The position numbers and the translations under genes are program-made. Below the pieces are notes generated by a model. It made no database searches and was not told the DNA's origin. It worked only from the letters and a program-made list of their open reading frames with translations. A DNA stretch of 64,000 bases, taken from NCBI RefSeq assembly GCF_042662685.1, contig NZ_JBHSYO010000005.1, positions 219,194 to 283,193 of the forward strand, written 5' to 3'. Source of the DNA: Pseudobowmanella zhangzhouensis (GTDB taxonomy: Bacteria > Pseudomonadota > Gammaproteobacteria > Enterobacterales > Alteromonadaceae). Of the stretch, positions 61,705 to 64,000 are shown in pieces. The stretch's first letter is position 1. The number at the start of each line of letters is the position of its first letter.

Positions 61705-62676
61705 ATGAAACGCATGTTCCTCACTATGTTATGCACCATCTGCCTGACCTGTCATGCAGAGCAGCTCAATTATGAGCGCACCACGGCGGGTAATCAGGTG
61801 CTGTTTAATTACATCTGGCAAGACAGCCAGAATCAGCGTTATGACCTGCGGTTTGCCATCAAAAAATCCACCTTATTTACCCCGTTTCGCGAGTTTCTGC
61901 CTTTTGACCAAACGTTAATGGATCGGCATATCCTGATGGCGTTGCGGCAAAAGGCAGCCACTGCCAATCCCCGCGATGTACGCATCGAGGTACAACAACT
62001 AGGCAGCGAGCTGAACATGAAGTTTCGCGCCGCCAGCCAGGCCACCATCGACCAGTGGCATCAGGCTCTCAATCAGCAAGCTGACGTGGCGCGGGCCGAT
62101 TATCTGCACAAACATTATTACGTCACGTTTGAAACCCCACTGCAGCAAAATTTGGTCAAGCCAGACCATGTGCGGTTTGCATTGGAAAGTGCAGAGATAA
62201 TTCAACCGGTGATCAATGCTTTTCGCACTATGCTGGGAGAAAACGCCAGTCCGCGGGATATCGTCACGGCCGTTGCCAGTTGGGTGCAATCCATTCCCTA
62301 TGACACATTAGAAGATCGCACCACCTCTAGTGGCAGCGGGTTTTCCCCGCCGAATACCCTGATCTACGAAAATCAGGGAGATTGCGATAGTAAAGCCGTC
62401 CTGACGGCTGCCATCCTGCACGGATTGCTGCCCTACGTGGATATGATGTACGTGTTTTTACCCGAACACGCGCTGTTGGCGATCAGTATTCCCTGGCAGG
62501 AAGGTGAGCAAATAATTACCCATCAGGCACTGGAATATGTGTATCTGGAAGTGGCCGGCCCCGCGGTAGTGCCTATCGGTCAATTGAGCCCAAGTTCTCT
62601 GCGCGCCCTCGCTCAGGGCCAGCAGGAACTTGAACCTATCCGTTTTAGTATGGCCGCGATAGAAACCCAGCCTTAA
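61705..62676 (+). CDS. Exported transglutaminase-like protein
   Basis: A 323-aa exported protein (signal peptide MKRMFLTMLCTICLTCHA). The transglutaminase-like cysteine hydrolase core lies at about 185-300: DIVTAVASWVQSIPYD, QGDCDSKAVLTAAILHG with the nucleophile Cys, YVFLPEHALLAIS with His, and YVYLEVAG, where the third catalytic residue would normally be Asp and here may be Glu. The N-terminal half is helical. Families of this kind act as peptidases or amidases in the periplasm, with no known substrate. It ends in a 4-nt overlap with the convergent hemH. Confidence 0.75.
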   Translation: MKRMFLTMLCTICLTCHAEQLNYERTTAGNQVLFNYIWQDSQNQRYDLRFAIKKSTLFTPFREFLPFDQTLMDRHILMALRQKAATANPRDVRIEVQQLGSELNMKFRAASQATIDQWHQALNQQADVARADYLHKHYYVTFETPLQQNLVKPDHVRFALESAEIIQPVINAFRTMLGENASPRDIVTAVASWVQSIPYDTLEDRTTSSGSGFSPPNTLIYENQGDCDSKAVLTAAILHGLLPYVDMMYVFLPEHALLAISIPWQEGEQIITHQALEYVYLEVAGPAVVPIGQLSPSSLRALAQGQQELEPIRFSMAAIETQP

Positions 62677-63749
62677 CGACTTGCGCCCATTTGTTTGGCG
62701 CGATGCGCACGCTGTGCATCGGCATTGACCTGCCAGCCGTGCATATTTGACTCAATCAGCCCAAACAGGGCGTCAATATGTCCGGCATCGGCATTGAGCG
62801 CTTCAATGTATTCATAACGCTGCCCGCCCGCGTCCATAAAATAGCCACGATTCTCTACCCCGATTTCCTCAATGGTCTCCAAACAATCGGCAGAGAAGCC
62901 CGGGCAAACCACCTGCACAGATTTCACGCCCTGCGCAGGTAACGCTTTTAAGGTTTCATCGGTATATGGTTTCAGCCATTCCTCACGGCCAAAACGTGAC
63001 TGGAAGGTAGTCAGGTATTCGTCTTTCGACAGGCCCAGTTTTTCCGCCACCAGACGGGACGTTTTATGACACTGGCAATGGTATGGGTCACCATTTAACA
63101 GGTAACGTTTGGGCACACCATGGTATGAAAAGATCAGTTTATCGGCTCGGCCATGGCTTTCCCAGTGCGCCTGAATTTTATCCGCCAGCGCCTGAATGTA
63201 ATCGTCATTATCACAGTACTGATTGACAAAACGCAGTTCGGGCAACCAGCGCCGCGCTATAAAATCCTGTGCCAGAGCATCAAATGTCGAGCCTGTAGTC
63301 GACGCCGAATATTGAGGATACAAGGGCAGCACCAATAACTTGCGCACACCATTATTCAGCATTCTGTCCACCACAGACTCGATAGAAGGCTGACCATAGC
63401 GCATGGCAAATTCGACTTGTACGTTGTCACCGTAACGCGCTGACAACTTTTCACGAATCGCGTTGGCCTGGTTCTGGGTATGTACCAGCAACGGCGAACC
63501 CTGCTCACTCCATACTGACGCATAGGCATGCGCCGAGCGCTTAGGCCGTACGTTTAAAATAATTCCATTTAAAATAAACCACCATAGCAGGCGTGGTACT
63601 TCAACTACGCGGGGATCAGACAAAAATTGTTTGAGGTAAGGCTTTAACGCCTGTTTGGTCGGCGCTTGCGGGGTGCCTAAATTGGTAATCAATACACCAA
63701 TTTTATCCTGTTGCCCGTGATAAAAGCCGGGACTGCCGGTAAACGTCAT
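62673..63749 (-). CDS. hemH: Ferrochelatase
   Basis: A 358-aa enzyme that inserts iron into protoporphyrin IX, the last step of haem synthesis. It opens with KIGVLITNLGTPQAPT and shows the catalytic His in SYHGVPKRYLLNGDPYHCQC and the acidic face in VCPGFSADCLETIEEI. The C-terminus extends past the E. coli enzyme (320 aa) by about 30 residues (MHGWQVNADAQRAHRAKQMG). The start is ATG at 63749, with GGAAATGA upstream. Haem demand for cytochrome bd and the c-type cytochromes here would use this enzyme, but the genes are not linked by an operon. Confidence 0.95.
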   Translation of the reverse strand: MTFTGSPGFYHGQQDKIGVLITNLGTPQAPTKQALKPYLKQFLSDPRVVEVPRLLWWFILNGIILNVRPKRSAHAYASVWSEQGSPLLVHTQNQANAIREKLSARYGDNVQVEFAMRYGQPSIESVVDRMLNNGVRKLLVLPLYPQYSASTTGSTFDALAQDFIARRWLPELRFVNQYCDNDDYIQALADKIQAHWESHGRADKLIFSYHGVPKRYLLNGDPYHCQCHKTSRLVAEKLGLSKDEYLTTFQSRFGREEWLKPYTDETLKALPAQGVKSVQVVCPGFSADCLETIEEIGVENRGYFMDAGGQRYEYIEALNADAGHIDALFGLIESNMHGWQVNADAQRAHRAKQMGASR

Positions 63750-64000
63750 CTAACTCATTTCCTGAAATAACCTCACTGGCGCTAAGGATACCCTAAATTC
63801 AATCACTTAGGCTCAACCAGTAAAGGCAAATTAAATAAAATCCCAGCAAGTACGTGTTACGGTGTATTCCAGTTCACTTTGACTGAGGCACCCTATAGGT
63901 ATCAATTCAAATACCTACGTCTGAACAAACCCTCTTTGACGTTTTTTCCATCGGTTTATGATGAGCCCATCTTAAGCACAGCGCTTAAGCATCAACCACA
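63750..64000. other. Non-coding region upstream of hemH
   Basis: No coding frame of support. It must contain the hemH promoter. A 7-bp dyad CTTAAGC-ACAGC-GCTTAAG lies at 63971-63989, without a T-run. Nothing else seen. Confidence 0.5.

Noticed and set aside
63971..63989. CTTAAGC/GCTTAAG dyad at the right edge
   Set aside because: Only 7 bp, cut off from context by the window end; reported only as part of the non-coding region.
1..64000. CRISPR, tRNA, rRNA, insertion sequence or prophage
   Set aside because: No repeat-spacer arrays, no cloverleaf runs, no transposase or integrase frames and no capsid or tail genes were seen.

Overview
The window looks like chromosomal DNA of a marine or aquatic gammaproteobacterium of the Alteromonadales (Alteromonadaceae-like). 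The evidence is gene content: long TonB-dependent receptors beside GH13/GH31/GH97 enzymes and a tryptophan-halogenase-like flavoprotein, a mipA-DUF3019-RstAB-like operon, an SO_2930-type cytochrome paired with a beta-helix protein, NIT- and CZB-type chemoreceptors and a short CydC. GC content looks close to 50%. I see no rRNA, tRNA, CRISPR array, transposase or prophage; the only phage-like gene is one small holin-family protein.

Layout. 1-2.7 kb: a truncated alkaline-phosphatase-superfamily gene, a GNAT-like gene and a PEP-CTERM-type exported protein. 2.9-7.6 kb: rhlE, then an operon mipA-like, DUF3019, response regulator, histidine kinase, headed by two adjacent RstA-box-like sites. 7.8-11.0 kb: a translationally coupled secreted pair, a 201-aa unknown and an 878-aa zincin metalloprotease. 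11-15.2 kb: two chemoreceptors, one coupled to an Aer-like PAS protein. 15.3-24.8 kb: a sigma54 activator with FisR-type cysteines, divergent from sqr and a DUF3365 haem protein, followed by cydA-cydB-cydX-cydD-cydC. 24.8-27.1 kb: two unknown genes and a TonB-domain protein. 27.1-36.1 kb: a tight operon of GH97, GH13, GH31, GH13 and an esterase. 36.3 kb: a BLUF photoreceptor. 36.8-48.8 kb: pullulanase with triplicated C-terminal domains, TonB receptor, halogenase and a second TonB receptor. 49.5-53.9 kb: DeaD helicase and a CsgG/DUF4810/DUF799 lipoprotein cassette. 54-64 kb: cysG, a TetR-type regulator, the holin-like protein, a dihaem cytochrome with a beta-helix lipoprotein, a third TonB receptor, a transglutaminase-like protein and hemH.

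How parts work together. The starch/maltodextrin genes form at least three units, and their upstream regions carry four copies of a 14-bp near-palindrome, TGCATACGTATTCA, of the LacI-family MalR type. The regulator itself and an inner-membrane transporter are not in the window. Polymers would be debranched and trimmed at the cell surface or in the periplasm (pullulanase, amylase, GH31, GH97), and oligosaccharides imported through the TonB receptors.

The most notable arrangement is at 16.6-18.9 kb. Both sqr and cydA have a sigma54 -24/-12 promoter. Both have, about 116 bp further upstream, a tandem pair of GCCA-N4-TGRC dyads spaced 21-22 bp apart. Beside them lies a sigma54 activator whose N-terminal cysteines (48, 59, 66) have the spacing I recall for the sulfane-sulfur sensor FisR. 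I infer a persulfide-responsive regulon joining sulfide oxidation (SQR), a haem protein and a sulfide-tolerant cytochrome bd oxidase with its assembly factors.
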